Assembly (NCBI GenBank): GCA_030431775.1
Contig: JAUIHW010000002.1
Span: 1-64,000, forward strand
Length of the DNA: 64,000 bases
From: Gammaproteobacteria bacterium
GTDB lineage: Bacteria > Pseudomonadota > Gammaproteobacteria > Pseudomonadales > JAUIET01
Direction: 5' to 3'
Below, piece by piece: positions 37,715 to 48,083 of the stretch (its first letter is position 1; each line of letters begins with the position of its first letter). A model generated the notes under the pieces. That model was not told where the DNA came from and did not search any database. It saw only the letters and a program-made list of their open reading frames with translations. The position numbers were made by a program, and so were the translations under genes.

Positions 37715-38488
37715 ATGGTACCAAGATTTTGCCTGTTAATTGCCGCATTCTGGCTACTGCTGCCTTTGTCCAGGGCCGGTGCCACCCACCCGGCTAACAC
37801 ATGGGTTCTCAACAGCGGCGTCACGCAAATCAGCCTGCTGGAACTGTACACATCGCAAGGTTGCTACAGTTGTCCACCAGCCGAACACTGGCTGAACGCC
37901 CTCCTACAACACCCAGACCTGTGGCATAAGGTTGTGCCCGTGGCACTGCATGTTGATTACTGGGATTATCTGGGCTGGCCAGACCCGTACGGGGACAAGC
38001 GCAACCAGGAACGCCACTACGCCTATAAGAAACAGGGGCACACGCGGGCCATCTATACGCCCGAGATTATCCTCAATGGGCGTGATTACACTATCTGGCG
38101 CAAAGGGGAATACCCTCGCTTTCACCAAGACCAGTCGCCCGGCGAACTGGAAGTCAGCCGAGAGGATAACGGAATCAAAGTGTATTTCCAGCGCAGCCAG
38201 GCCAGCCCTGAGGCATTGCGTGCCACCGTGGCTTTACTTGGCTTCGGTATCAAGCATGATATAAAGGCCGGTGAAAACAAGGGTAAGCGGCTGGCGCACG
38301 AATTTGTGGTACTGACACAACACATTGGCATCGCTCACCCGGTCGGTAAACTCTACCTGTGGAAATTCCCGAAGCTGTATTCTGAGCATACCCGCGAACG
38401 CAGCGCCATTGTGGCCTGGTTGGATCGTCCCAAAGACAACCGGCCTATCCAGGCGGTAGGGGGCTGGGCTGACTGGTCCTCTGAATAA
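37715..38488 (+). CDS. DUF1223 family exported thioredoxin-fold protein
   Basis: A 257-residue protein with a Sec signal peptide (CLLIAAFWLLLPLSRAGA) and the DUF1223 domain. The latter begins LLELYTSQGCYSCPPAE, which holds a CxxC-type pair in a thioredoxin-like context, followed by HVDYWDYLGWPDPYG and TPEIILNG. The family is uncharacterised; a periplasmic redox or copper-related role is sometimes suggested but unproven. Its start codon lies 28 bp from the chosen start of the divergent DUF3604 gene. Its 3' end overlaps the convergent coiled-coil gene by 44 bp. Confidence 0.85.
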   Translation: MVPRFCLLIAAFWLLLPLSRAGATHPANTWVLNSGVTQISLLELYTSQGCYSCPPAEHWLNALLQHPDLWHKVVPVALHVDYWDYLGWPDPYGDKRNQERHYAYKKQGHTRAIYTPEIILNGRDYTIWRKGEYPRFHQDQSPGELEVSREDNGIKVYFQRSQASPEALRATVALLGFGIKHDIKAGENKGKRLAHEFVVLTQHIGIAHPVGKLYLWKFPKLYSEHTRERSAIVAWLDRPKDNRPIQAVGGWADWSSE

Positions 38489-39209
38489 TGGAATCTTCCA
38501 ACTGATTCAGCTTGCTATTGATTTGCCTGCGAAAACTATTGAATGATTGCACCCACTCTTCATTTTCGCCAACCTTTTTCTGCAAACCGCCCGCACTGAC
38601 CTTCAGTGCCGCCACAGCATCATTGAGCTCGGAAAGTTGCGCATTTTGTGCGATGGAACTGGCTTGCACCTCTTTGACGAGCTGTGCCTGCTGCTGAGCT
38701 TTTTGCAGCTCAGCTTCAACTCGTTCTATCGATGCTTGCAGGGAATCCACACCGTTTTGCATGCTCCCAAGCCGTGAGCTTTGCGACGCAAGCTGCTTGC
38801 CCTGTTCCTCAAGCGTTGCTTTGTTTTTCCGCCAGGCCGATGCCCACAGCTTGTCAATTTCGCTCATGGCTTTATCAGCCTGAGCACCCAGCTCCTTGAT
38901 TTTTACAGCTTGCACTGCAGCTGACTCGGACACGCTTTCGTCGGTACTGGACAAGCGGTCTTCGAGAGAGCTGATTCTGTCGGTCGCGTCGGCCAGTGCT
39001 GCAGTGCTCTTCAGCAATTCCTGATACAGGTAGCCAGCCGCCACCGCTGCCGCGAGTGCCAATAAAAAGGCCAGGAACAATAAGAACCCGCCAGAACCTC
39101 CAGAACTTTTGGAGGTGGTTTTCCCAGCTCGTGTTTGCTGGTAGGAGGCAATTTCATCGCGCTCGGGAGCAACACTGGGGATGTCGTCTAAAGGTTCGTC
39201 GTCTCTCAC
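38445..39209 (-). CDS. membrane-anchored coiled-coil protein of unknown function
   Basis: A 254-residue protein that I do not recognise. A charged cytoplasmic N-terminus with a Ser/Gly-rich stretch (residues 1-41) is followed by one transmembrane helix (~42-64, FLLFLAFLLALAAAVAAGYL). A long predicted coiled coil rich in A, Q, E, K and L heptads runs from ~65 to 240, then a short QPSPLPPG tail. The topology suggests a periplasmic coiled coil anchored in the inner membrane. It is transcribed convergently to the DUF1223 gene and overlaps it by 44 bp. Confidence 0.75.
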   Translation of the reverse strand: MRDDEPLDDIPSVAPERDEIASYQQTRAGKTTSKSSGGSGGFLLFLAFLLALAAAVAAGYLYQELLKSTAALADATDRISSLEDRLSSTDESVSESAAVQAVKIKELGAQADKAMSEIDKLWASAWRKNKATLEEQGKQLASQSSRLGSMQNGVDSLQASIERVEAELQKAQQQAQLVKEVQASSIAQNAQLSELNDAVAALKVSAGGLQKKVGENEEWVQSFNSFRRQINSKLNQLEDSIIQRTSQPSPLPPG

Positions 39210-39337
39210 GGTTTGTCCATCTCTTGCAAAGCAATGCTGTGGGAATGATCGCTAATTATAGCGATTTATTGGCAACTGATTTACCAATAACAACAGGGAG
39301 AAGTTTGCTGGACGATAAATACCCGCCACACAAACAA

Positions 39338-39362
39338 CAACGGCCGCGCACGGCGGCCGTTG
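39338..39362. terminator. strong GC-rich hairpin, possible terminator of the PuuD-like gene
   Basis: A perfect 10-bp inverted repeat (CAACGGCCGC, 5-nt loop, GCGGCCGTTG) lies 24 bp beyond the PuuD-like stop. It lacks a clear T-run on either strand (TTGTTTGTGTGG follows on the minus strand), so it is at best a weak intrinsic terminator or an RNA-end stabiliser. Confidence 0.45.
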
Positions 39363-39386
39363 AATTGCAGTGGAAACAGTCTGCTC

Positions 39387-40028
39387 TTATAGAAAGTGCA
39401 CCAACGCAAAGATTACCGCAGTCAGACCCAGGCTGCTGTGGATAACGCCGTTCACCGTTTGCATCGGGCCGATTTTGCCCATAATGGCGTTGGCTTCAAT
39501 CGCAAGGATGATAATCAGCGGAATCAGGAAGCCCATATCGCTGAACGCAATTCCGGCGAAACCTCCGCCGTCAGCGGCGGCCAAACCGTGCTTAGAGGCA
39601 AACATACCGTACAGCATCGGCCCAGAGAACAAGGTGTTGGTGCGCGACGCCAGCAGGGCTTTGGGCCCAGCAGCTGCTTTGTCACCTTCTTCAATGCCAC
39701 AGACAATTTTCTGCGCCGGCCAGATAATCAGCCAGACATTCAGAAACATGAAGATGCCCATTAAAGCACCGAGCACGATGTACTGATTGATTCCCCCACC
39801 CAACATGTGTAGCAAATACAAGCCGGTCAGGAAGGTAAACATGGCACCCCAGCGGAACCACCACAGCGCGCGCGGCGCAAGCTTGGCCGTAGCATCGGCC
39901 TTGGCATCAGCCGTGGCTTCCTTAAAGTACTCACCTTGAACGAAATTAAAGTAGTACAACAAGCCTATCCAGGTAATGCCGAACAGCCCGTGCCCCCAGC
40001 GAAACAGAAAATCAATCAACTCTCCCAT
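39387..40028 (-). CDS. PuuD-type (DUF989) membrane domain protein, urate hydroxylase N-terminal domain without cytochrome c
   Basis: A 213-residue integral membrane protein matching the N-terminal domain of PuuD (DUF989), seen in MGELIDFLFRWGHGLFGITWIG and WWFRWGAMFTFLTGLYLL. Full PuuD, a urate hydroxylase linked to the respiratory chain, has a C-terminal cytochrome c domain with CxxCH; this protein ends right after the membrane helices. Five to six hydrophobic segments are visible. The ATG at 40026-40028 follows AAGGGGG. No purine catabolism genes are nearby, so urate oxidation is doubtful, and many stand-alone DUF989 proteins are uncharacterised. Confidence 0.75.
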   Translation of the reverse strand: MGELIDFLFRWGHGLFGITWIGLLYYFNFVQGEYFKEATADAKADATAKLAPRALWWFRWGAMFTFLTGLYLLHMLGGGINQYIVLGALMGIFMFLNVWLIIWPAQKIVCGIEEGDKAAAGPKALLASRTNTLFSGPMLYGMFASKHGLAAADGGGFAGIAFSDMGFLIPLIIILAIEANAIMGKIGPMQTVNGVIHSSLGLTAVIFALVHFL

Positions 40029-40182
40029 CACAACCCCCTTATCAATAAAACCGTTTTTCTAGTTTGGACGATGCGAACACTTTAACGCAAAACCATGCCA
40101 AGCGTAAGTCCGCTTGCTCAATCAGCAGCCGATTTAACGAAAAAAAGTTCAGTCTATCAAGCTCTTACAGACTAACTTGCAT

Positions 40183-40210
40183 AAAAAAACCCGCCTTGCG
40201 GCGGGTTTTT
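40183..40210. terminator. intrinsic terminator downstream of groEL
   Basis: The stem AACCCGCC / GGCGGGTT with loop TTGC has seven A on the left, which is a T7 tract on the minus strand, and TTTTT on the right. It therefore works as a bidirectional rho-independent terminator. It lies 26 bp past the groEL stop and separates groESL from the PuuD-like gene. Confidence 0.9.
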
Positions 40211-40235
40211 CGAGCCTTGGCTCATGGCGGATGAT

Positions 40236-41891
<1,656 letters not shown>

Positions 41892-41934
41892 TTACGTTGA
41901 ATGTTGATTGATGAGTGACAAAAACTGACCGGTA

Positions 41935-42228
41935 TCAGCCTTCGACAACCGCGTAAATCTCGCTTTCACTCAGGATGATGAGCTCTTCGTCATCAACCTT
42001 GACTGTATTGCTGCCAGCGTATTGGCCAAAAACCACCTTATCGCCAACTTTTACAGCCAATGAACGCGTATCGCCATTGTCCAGCAGTGCGCCGTCGCCA
42101 ACAGCGACTACTTCACCCTGGTTGGGCTTTTCTTTGGCAGTGCCAGGCAGAACGATACCGCCTGCACTGGTTTCTTCTTCTTCCTGGCGACGAACGAGGA
42201 CTCGATCGTATAGCGGACGAATTTTCAT
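41935..42228 (-). CDS. groES: co-chaperonin GroES (Hsp10)
   Basis: A 97-residue co-chaperonin with the N-terminal [14 protein letters not shown], the mobile loop region ([13 protein letters not shown]) and the roof-hairpin segment. It is the first gene of groESL. The leader carries the CIRCE operator about 35-60 bp upstream of the start. Confidence 0.98.
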   Translation of the reverse strand: MKIRPLYDRVLVRRQEEEETSAGGIVLPGTAKEKPNQGEVVAVGDGALLDNGDTRSLAVKVGDKVVFGQYAGSNTVKVDDEELIILSESEIYAVVEG

Positions 42229-42262
42229 TGCAGTGTTTCTCCGTGAGTTTGGGTTAACGAAA

Positions 42263-42289
42263 TTAGCACTCTCATTCGAGGAGTGCTAA
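42263..42289 (-). promoter_or_regulatory. CIRCE operator (HrcA binding site) of groESL
   Basis: A perfect consensus CIRCE: TTAGCACTC - 9 bp - GAGTGCTAA. It overlaps the predicted transcription start and 5' end of the groESL mRNA. HrcA, which represses at this element until heat shock, is not encoded in the window. Confidence 0.95.
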
Positions 42290-42316
42290 TAATAGTGACG
42301 GAATTGTTCTCGTCAA
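42289..42316 (-). promoter_or_regulatory. groES: sigma-70 type promoter of groESL
   Basis: On the minus strand, TTGACG (42311-42316) and TATTAT (42289-42294) are separated by 16 bp, directly abutting CIRCE. This predicts a start within the operator. No sigma-32-like -35 (CTTGAA with a CCCCAT-type -10) is seen in the same position, so control appears to be by HrcA repression of a vegetative promoter. Confidence 0.75.
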
Positions 42317-42379
42317 GCCTTTAGCCGCCAAAATCCGCGGCTTGCGCAGGTTTATGGGGTGTAGCGCGGGGATTTCAAG

Positions 42380-42874
42380 TCAGAATTCGGAATTTTTTTC
42401 CTTTTCCAGCTCCGGCGACTCCGATTTGCCGCTCTGATACTCACCTTCAATGATGATATGACCGCTCTCATCTTCACTGTAGCGGTTGAATTCGCCGTGC
42501 ATCGCCGTCTTGATCCGGCCCTGTTCCAGCCAGTGATTGAACAGTTTTTTCGCCATCCAGCGGCGGCTGGCCGGAATCAGGCAAGCGAAGCCGAATGCAT
42601 CGGTCGCAAACCCCGGCGTCAGCAACAGCGCCCCACCCACCGCCAAGGCGAGCCCTTCCACCATTTCCAAGGCCGGGACATTGCCAGTGGACAGCCGTTC
42701 CTGAGCCCGCAACAGCGTGGAAATCCCCTGAAAGCGCAGTAATTGCACACCGATCACAGCTGTCAGCAACACCAGGCCGATGGTGGGTAAGGCGCCGATC
42801 ATCTGGCCGATTGTAATCAGCAGCCACATCTCAAGGACCGGAACGACTAAAAAAGCGGCGAACAAAATTTTCAT
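42380..42874 (-). CDS. fxsA: FxsA family membrane protein
   Basis: A 164-residue membrane protein. N-terminal hydrophobic helices (LFAAFLVVPVLEMWLLITIG) and GALLLTPGFATDAFGFACLIP are diagnostic of FxsA, which in E. coli relieves F exclusion of phage T7 when overproduced. The C-terminal tail is charged and cytoplasmic. It sits upstream of groESL in other gammaproteobacteria too. Here it overlaps ampG by 4 bp (ATGA). Confidence 0.9.
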   Translation of the reverse strand: MKILFAAFLVVPVLEMWLLITIGQMIGALPTIGLVLLTAVIGVQLLRFQGISTLLRAQERLSTGNVPALEMVEGLALAVGGALLLTPGFATDAFGFACLIPASRRWMAKKLFNHWLEQGRIKTAMHGEFNRYSEDESGHIIIEGEYQSGKSESPELEKEKNSEF

Positions 42875-44148
42875 AAGGAAATGCGCTTCCGCAAAGCCAC
42901 AATCAACAAAATTGCAGGCGTACCCAGAGCAGCTGCGTATGAGAAAAACATGGCATAGCCTTGAGCGTCAACGATCACGCCGGCAAATCCGGCCAGAAAT
43001 TTGGCCGGCAGAGTCATCAACGAGCTGAACAAGGCGTATTGAGTTGCCGTGTACTGTGCATTCACCATGCCCGACAAATAGGCGATAAACGCCGCGCCGG
43101 CCAGCCCGCCACTGAGGTTATCAGCACTGATTACGACGGCCAGCCAAGGCACACTGGGACCAATTGAGTTAAGCAACACAAACAGCAGATTGGTCACCGC
43201 CACCAACACGGCGCCGAGCAGCAGCGGCCGGTAGACGCCGTACTTCATCACCAGCACACCGCCCAGGCCCGCACCAAATATGGTCATAAAGAAACCAAAG
43301 AACTTACCGACATTGGCAATTTGCAACTTGCTGTAGCCGAGGTCCAGATAGAACGGGTTGGCCATAACCCCCATCGTAATATCACTTAGCCGGTAGAAGC
43401 CGACCAGGCAGAGAATGGGCAGTGACCAGCGCGCGTAACGGCGGAAAAAATCCTGAAATGGGTCGACCACCGCGTGGCGTAACCAGGCACCAATTGTATC
43501 GAAATCGGCGGTTTGGCGATGCAAAGGTTCAGCAATCAATACAGTGGTCAGCATGCCCACGCCCAGCAGACAACCCATGGTCAGGTAGCTAACGTTCCAG
43601 GATTGAAATTCAGCCACATAAAACGCTCCAGCACCGGATGCCAGCAACGCCAGGCGATAACCCAGTATATAGGTTGCGGACATGGCGCCCTGGCGCTCGG
43701 TATCGACCGCCTCGATTCGATAGGCATCGATTGCAACATCCTGCGTTGCCGAGCAGAAGGCAACAAACAGCGCTGCCAGGGCAACCATCTGGAGCTCATC
43801 GCCCGGAGACAGCGAACTCATAAAAATCAAGCCGCCGGCAATGCCCAGTTGCGCGGCCAGTATCCAGGAGCGACGCTGCCCCAACACGGACAGCAAAGGC
43901 AGGCTGACGTGGTCAACAACCGGTGCCCACAGCACCTTAATCGAATAGGTAATTCCGACCCAGCTGAAAAAACCAATCGCCGTTCGGGTTAACCCTTCTT
44001 CAGTCAGCCAGGCGGTCAGTGTAGAAAATACCAGCAGAAAAGGCAGGCCCGCACTGAACCCGAGAAACAGCATGGCAACCACCCTGGGGTGCGTGTAGAC
44101 CTGCAGTGCCTCTCGCCAGCTGAGCGACTTGTTGGCTTCGGTATTCAA
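42871..44148 (-). CDS. ampG: AmpG family muropeptide MFS permease
   Basis: A 425-residue polytopic carrier whose N-terminal LFLGFSAGLPFLLVFSTLTAW is diagnostic of AmpG. It has GFFSWVGITYSIKVLWAPVVD and the AFCSATQDVAIDAYRIE loop. AmpG imports GlcNAc-anhydro-muropeptides for cell wall recycling. The recycling amidase AmpD is encoded 3.3 kb away, which fits the function. It ends by overlapping fxsA (4 bp). Confidence 0.9.
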   Translation of the reverse strand: MNTEANKSLSWREALQVYTHPRVVAMLFLGFSAGLPFLLVFSTLTAWLTEEGLTRTAIGFFSWVGITYSIKVLWAPVVDHVSLPLLSVLGQRRSWILAAQLGIAGGLIFMSSLSPGDELQMVALAALFVAFCSATQDVAIDAYRIEAVDTERQGAMSATYILGYRLALLASGAGAFYVAEFQSWNVSYLTMGCLLGVGMLTTVLIAEPLHRQTADFDTIGAWLRHAVVDPFQDFFRRYARWSLPILCLVGFYRLSDITMGVMANPFYLDLGYSKLQIANVGKFFGFFMTIFGAGLGGVLVMKYGVYRPLLLGAVLVAVTNLLFVLLNSIGPSVPWLAVVISADNLSGGLAGAAFIAYLSGMVNAQYTATQYALFSSLMTLPAKFLAGFAGVIVDAQGYAMFFSYAAALGTPAILLIVALRKRISL

Positions 44149-44161
44149 TCAGCGCACATTA

Positions 44162-44644
44162 TCAGTCGCGAAAATTTTCAAACTGCAGTGGCATGCCCAG
44201 CTGGGCTTCCCGGAGCAGCGCAATTACCTGCTGCAGATCGTCCCGCTTTTTGCCATTAACCCGCACCTGGTCCCCTTGAACCTGGGCCTGTACCTTCAGC
44301 TTGCTGTCCTTGATCATCTTGACAATTTTTTTGCACAACGGCTGCTCAAGGCCATGCTTGATCACCACCGTCTGTTTGTACAGCTTGCCGGACAGCGCCG
44401 AATCTCCTGGCTCCATGCACTCCGGATCAATCGAACACTTGATAAGACTCGCACGCAGCATATCCACCATCTGGTCCAACTGGAATTCCGCTTCTGCAGT
44501 AAGGTGCACCGCATAGTCATCGCGCTCAAATGATGCCTCCACTCCTTTAAAATCGAAGCGTGTATCAACGACTCTATTGGATTGATCTACCGCATTGGTC
44601 AATTGATGCATATCCACTTCCGAGACAATATCAAATGATGGCAT
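44162..44644 (-). CDS. YajQ family nucleotide-binding protein
   Basis: A 160-residue protein starting [21 protein letters not shown] and containing [12 protein letters not shown], both YajQ hallmarks. Family members bind nucleotides, and in Xanthomonas and Pseudomonas a YajQ protein binds cyclic di-GMP. Two RNP-like ferredoxin-fold modules account for the full length. The ATG follows GGAGG with spacing seven. It sits 13 bp upstream of ampG in the same direction. Confidence 0.93.
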   Translation of the reverse strand: MPSFDIVSEVDMHQLTNAVDQSNRVVDTRFDFKGVEASFERDDYAVHLTAEAEFQLDQMVDMLRASLIKCSIDPECMEPGDSALSGKLYKQTVVIKHGLEQPLCKKIVKMIKDSKLKVQAQVQGDQVRVNGKKRDDLQQVIALLREAQLGMPLQFENFRD

Positions 44645-44774
44645 ACGCTGGCCTCCATTGTGAGCAGGGCTTTACAAAAAAGTTGAATGCAAAAGGGACC
44701 AGTCTCGTTTCGAGGCGCACTGATCATGCTAGGCTTAGCGCTTTGCAATCGGTTCAAAACCGCATAATAGCATC

Positions 44775-45755
44775 ATGCACAGCCCACAAAAAACGTGGCA
44801 TATTTTAGGTGCCGGAGCCATTGGCTCACTATGGGCAATTCGATTGCAACAAGCCGGCGTTGCGGTTCGTCTCATATTGTCGCCAAGGCGACACAACAAG
44901 CACCCAGCGGATGAACCCGTGATTGTGCATTTCTCGGATCACAGCGGCCGTCAAAAACCTGCAACTCAACATAGGCTGGCAGTGGCATCACCCGATGAGA
45001 GTATTCACAACTTGCTGCTCGCAACCAAGGCCAACGCTGCATTGAGCGCTCTCGAGCCGCATGTCAACCGGATGCGGGCAGATGCACAGCTGGTCAGCCT
45101 CAGCAATGGCATGGGCTACCACGACGCCATTCAACAGCAGCTCGGCAGGCGTCCTCTGTACATGGTGACAACCACCGATGGCGCCTACTTCGCGGCGCCG
45201 GGCCAGCTGATCCTGGCCGGGCGAGGCCACAGCAAAATTGCCCGCTATATCGGCTCAAAGAACACCACAGAGCAGGCACTACTCAGCGGGAAAGAACGGT
45301 ATCAACTTCGGCAGGTGGTGCGCGAGCTAAGCGTGCCCGGACACCGCCTTGCACCGAGAATCGATGCAAGGCGACTGCTGCTCGACAAGCTGTCTATTAA
45401 CGCCTGCATCAATGGCCTGACCGCTATTCACAACTGCCGCAATGGCGCCCTGGCAAACGGGCCGGCAACGCCCCGTTTGTATCGCCTTATTACGGAATGC
45501 CAAGAGCTGCTAGAAGCGGCTGGGCAACGCACCCTGGCCAGCTCACTGCGACCCAAAGTACTCTCCGTCATTCATGCAACAGCCGATAATATTTCTTCAA
45601 GCTGCAGCGATATTCGCGCAGGCCGGGCCACGGAAATTAAGCACATCAATGGCTTTCTACTGCGTCTGGGCCAGGAGTTGGGCGTTTCAACCGCAGAGAA
45701 TGCTGCCATTGTGAAGGATATCAAGGCACTGGAAAAAGGCGCGCGGCACCCCTGA
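44775..45755 (+). CDS. ketopantoate reductase family protein (PanE/ApbA-like)
   Basis: A 326-residue NADPH-binding protein. The N-terminal Rossmann motif is ILGAGAIGSLWA. The catalytic lysine is in LLATKANAA, and the substrate region DKLSINACINGLTA corresponds to the KxxxNxxxN(G/A) pattern of 2-dehydropantoate 2-reductases. This would place it in pantothenate synthesis, but PanE-like paralogues are common and no other pan genes are nearby. It is convergent with, and overlaps by 35 bp, the ROK kinase gene. Confidence 0.83.
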   Translation: MHSPQKTWHILGAGAIGSLWAIRLQQAGVAVRLILSPRRHNKHPADEPVIVHFSDHSGRQKPATQHRLAVASPDESIHNLLLATKANAALSALEPHVNRMRADAQLVSLSNGMGYHDAIQQQLGRRPLYMVTTTDGAYFAAPGQLILAGRGHSKIARYIGSKNTTEQALLSGKERYQLRQVVRELSVPGHRLAPRIDARRLLLDKLSINACINGLTAIHNCRNGALANGPATPRLYRLITECQELLEAAGQRTLASSLRPKVLSVIHATADNISSSCSDIRAGRATEIKHINGFLLRLGQELGVSTAENAAIVKDIKALEKGARHP

Positions 45756-46623
45756 CTCCGCTAGCGGCACCGTAACGTGGTTGGACGATGGCCGTCGTGA
45801 CCGTATCACTGAATACTTCCGCCGGTAGACAGCGCTGCAGTTCCTCTGCCAACTGCGGAATCTGACCAACACCACCTCCCAATACGATGGCATCCGGGTC
45901 AAGAATGTTCACAACGACAGCGAGCGCAGCCGCCAGGTCCTGATAGTACTGCTGCAACACGTCGAGGGCCAACTGCTCCCCGGCCTGAGCTCGGGCGACT
46001 ATGGTTTGTACCGGCACGCTGCCGCTTCCGCCACAGGCCTCCAGATAGCTGCGTTCCAGGCCCGGCCCGGACAGCCAGGTTTCATTGCAGTCGTCACGGC
46101 CACAGTAACATTGCCGGGTGGATGCTTTCACGTGCGCGTTGGGGAAACGGTTATGCCCCCACTCACCAGCAATGCGATTAGCACCGCGTATAAGGCGCCG
46201 ATCCACAACGATACCGGCACCCATGCCGGTTCCTAAAATAACGCCAAACACGCAAGCAAAATCGGCCGCTGCTCCATCCGTGGCCTCAGACAACACAAAG
46301 CAGTTTGCGTCATTCTCGATACGCACCTCACGAGCCAACCGCTCCGCCAGGTCGGCGCGTAAGCGCTGTCCATTGAGGCAGGTGGAATTACTGTTACGCA
46401 GATAATCGCCGAGCGGTGATTCACTGCCTGGAGCCGCCAGGCCAACCGGGCAAGTTGTGCCGGCAATTCTGTCCGCCTGCCGGGCCAGCGCCACTATTGC
46501 CGAAAGCGTAGCTTCGTAATCGCCTTTTGGGGTGGGCAGCTGCTCGGTATAAAGCTGTTCACCGTTTGCCGCCAATAACAGGGCGGCTATTTTGGTTCCT
46601 CCCAGATCGATACCACACCGCAT
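45721..46623 (-). CDS. ROK family sugar kinase (fructokinase-like)
   Basis: A 300-residue ROK kinase. The ATP-binding start is MRCGIDLGGTKIAALLL, ENDANCF holds the catalytic aspartate, and the zinc/ROK motif spans GHNRFPNAHV to CYCGRDDCNETWLSGPGL. The DPDAIVLGGGVGQIP stretch matches the second ROK motif. The pattern is that of the Mak/fructokinase branch (glucose, fructose or mannose as possible substrates). The ATG at 46621-46623 follows AAGGA; longer starts run into ampE. It lies 13 bp after ampE. Confidence 0.88.
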   Translation of the reverse strand: MRCGIDLGGTKIAALLLAANGEQLYTEQLPTPKGDYEATLSAIVALARQADRIAGTTCPVGLAAPGSESPLGDYLRNSNSTCLNGQRLRADLAERLAREVRIENDANCFVLSEATDGAAADFACVFGVILGTGMGAGIVVDRRLIRGANRIAGEWGHNRFPNAHVKASTRQCYCGRDDCNETWLSGPGLERSYLEACGGSGSVPVQTIVARAQAGEQLALDVLQQYYQDLAAALAVVVNILDPDAIVLGGGVGQIPQLAEELQRCLPAEVFSDTVTTAIVQPRYGAASGVRGAARLFPVP

Positions 46624-46636
46624 CAGACGTGATCCT

Positions 46637-47434
46637 TCAGGTAAACAGCACCAACACGGCGGCGACAACAATCCACAAAACCAGGGCACGCTTGAACAGA
46701 GCCAACTGCTCTTCTGCACGCTCCACGGCCTCTGCCGGCTGCAGTTCACTGTCGAGCGAACTCCCCACAAACGCATGCAAGCTCGCGCGGGTATCCAAAC
46801 CGTGTTCTAACACCTCATCCCAGCTTGAGACAAAGTCGTCGAAATTACCGACCAATGCCAGACTCAAACCGGTCAGCCGGGCCGGCACCCATTCAACCAG
46901 CCCCAACACGGGCTCCCAGGCATCATCACGTGCTTCCAGCCAGGAAATGATACGATAGGCAACAGCGGCCACCGGTCCTGCAACAAAAAACCAGAACACA
47001 ATTGGGAACCAGCGCTGAAATTCATTGTATGCAAGCTCGTATTCCACCTCGTATTGCATACTGACCAGGTCGTCGGCATCATCACCGATTGCACCAAGAC
47101 CAAGCCGCGCAGCCTGTACATCATTATTACGCAAGCTGTTCAGATAATTTGCCAGCACGGCATCAAACTCAAAGCGCCCCAAAGAATAAGCCACTGCAAA
47201 CAGGGCAAACAACAACTCAAACAAACCCAGCCAATCATGCTGAATCCATTCGAACAACCAGCCCATCAACAACACGGGCACCAGTATAAGTAACAGCCGC
47301 AACAGCAGGTCTGGCAGCGACAGCTCATTAATGAAGCTGTACCAGCCTTGCAGCCAGTCATCGTTCTGTACACGACTCAACAGTTTTTTATTTCGCACGC
47401 AAAGCGCGGAAATTAGACTGACTATGAATTCCAC
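46637..47434 (-). CDS. ampE: AmpE family inner membrane protein
   Basis: A 265-residue polytopic membrane protein with about four hydrophobic segments. Recognisable features include LGRFEFDAVLANYLNSLRNND, FQRWFPIVFWFFVAGPVAAVAYR and a C-terminal helix. AmpE accompanies AmpD in enterobacteria and Pseudomonas and is thought to act in signalling for beta-lactamase induction; its mechanism is unsettled. The gene overlaps ampD by 13 bp. Confidence 0.88.
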   Translation of the reverse strand: MEFIVSLISALCVRNKKLLSRVQNDDWLQGWYSFINELSLPDLLLRLLLILVPVLLMGWLFEWIQHDWLGLFELLFALFAVAYSLGRFEFDAVLANYLNSLRNNDVQAARLGLGAIGDDADDLVSMQYEVEYELAYNEFQRWFPIVFWFFVAGPVAAVAYRIISWLEARDDAWEPVLGLVEWVPARLTGLSLALVGNFDDFVSSWDEVLEHGLDTRASLHAFVGSSLDSELQPAEAVERAEEQLALFKRALVLWIVVAAVLVLFT

Positions 47435-47997
47435 GATGTTCTCCCTTGCAGACGCTTACTCAGCAGGCTATTGAAGTAGGCCCACTCAAACGCCTCTCCC
47501 GGATCGGTCTTCCGCCCGGGAGCAATATCACTGTGGCCTACAATACGGTCCGGTCGAACAGCCGGATGATTGTTCATTATATCCAAACTGAGCTCAGCCA
47601 GTCGTTTGTACTGGCTTTGCGTGTAAGGCCGGTCATCCTCGCCTTCCAACTCAACGCCAATGCTGAAATCATTGCAGCGTTCACGACCGCAGTACTTTGA
47701 GACCCCCGCATGCCAGGCGCGCTGCTGAGTGGATACAAACTGGGTGAGCTCACCACACCGATCGATAAAAAAATGCGCGGACACCCTGAGACCAAGCAGT
47801 TGCTCAAAGTAGGGGTGGCGCGAACAATCCAGAGCGTTACAAAAAAAAGCGTCCACCGCACCCGTGCCGAACTTTCCTGGCGGCAGGCTGATGCTGTGAA
47901 CGACCAGCAGATCAACCTTTGTGTCCGCAGGTCGCGCATCGTAATTTGGCGAATAGCAGTGGCGCACACCCTGTAGCCACCCGGAATCAGAAAACAC
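47422..47997 (-). CDS. ampD: 1,6-anhydro-N-acetylmuramyl-L-alanine amidase AmpD
   Basis: A 191-residue zinc amidase of peptidoglycan recycling. Zinc ligands correspond to H34 (LLVVHSISLP), H155 (VGHSDIAPG) and D165 (RKTDPG), which is almost the numbering of E. coli AmpD. The E-x-E-G and RAWHAGVS motifs are present. I set the start at a GTG (47995-47997) because it gives an N-terminus aligned with E. coli AmpD. A GTG one codon earlier and a TTG at 48030 are alternatives, and no start has a strong ribosome binding site. Together with AmpE and AmpG it forms the recycling-signalling set of this window. Confidence 0.93.
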   Translation of the reverse strand: MFSDSGWLQGVRHCYSPNYDARPADTKVDLLVVHSISLPPGKFGTGAVDAFFCNALDCSRHPYFEQLLGLRVSAHFFIDRCGELTQFVSTQQRAWHAGVSKYCGRERCNDFSIGVELEGEDDRPYTQSQYKRLAELSLDIMNNHPAVRPDRIVGHSDIAPGRKTDPGEAFEWAYFNSLLSKRLQGRTSWNS

Positions 47998-48083
47998 CAC
48001 AGTCAGCTGCAAACACAGGATTTGCCGCAAGGATACACCCAGCGACTGAGCAAAGAAACTGTCAGAGGTGAAGAAACTGCGTA

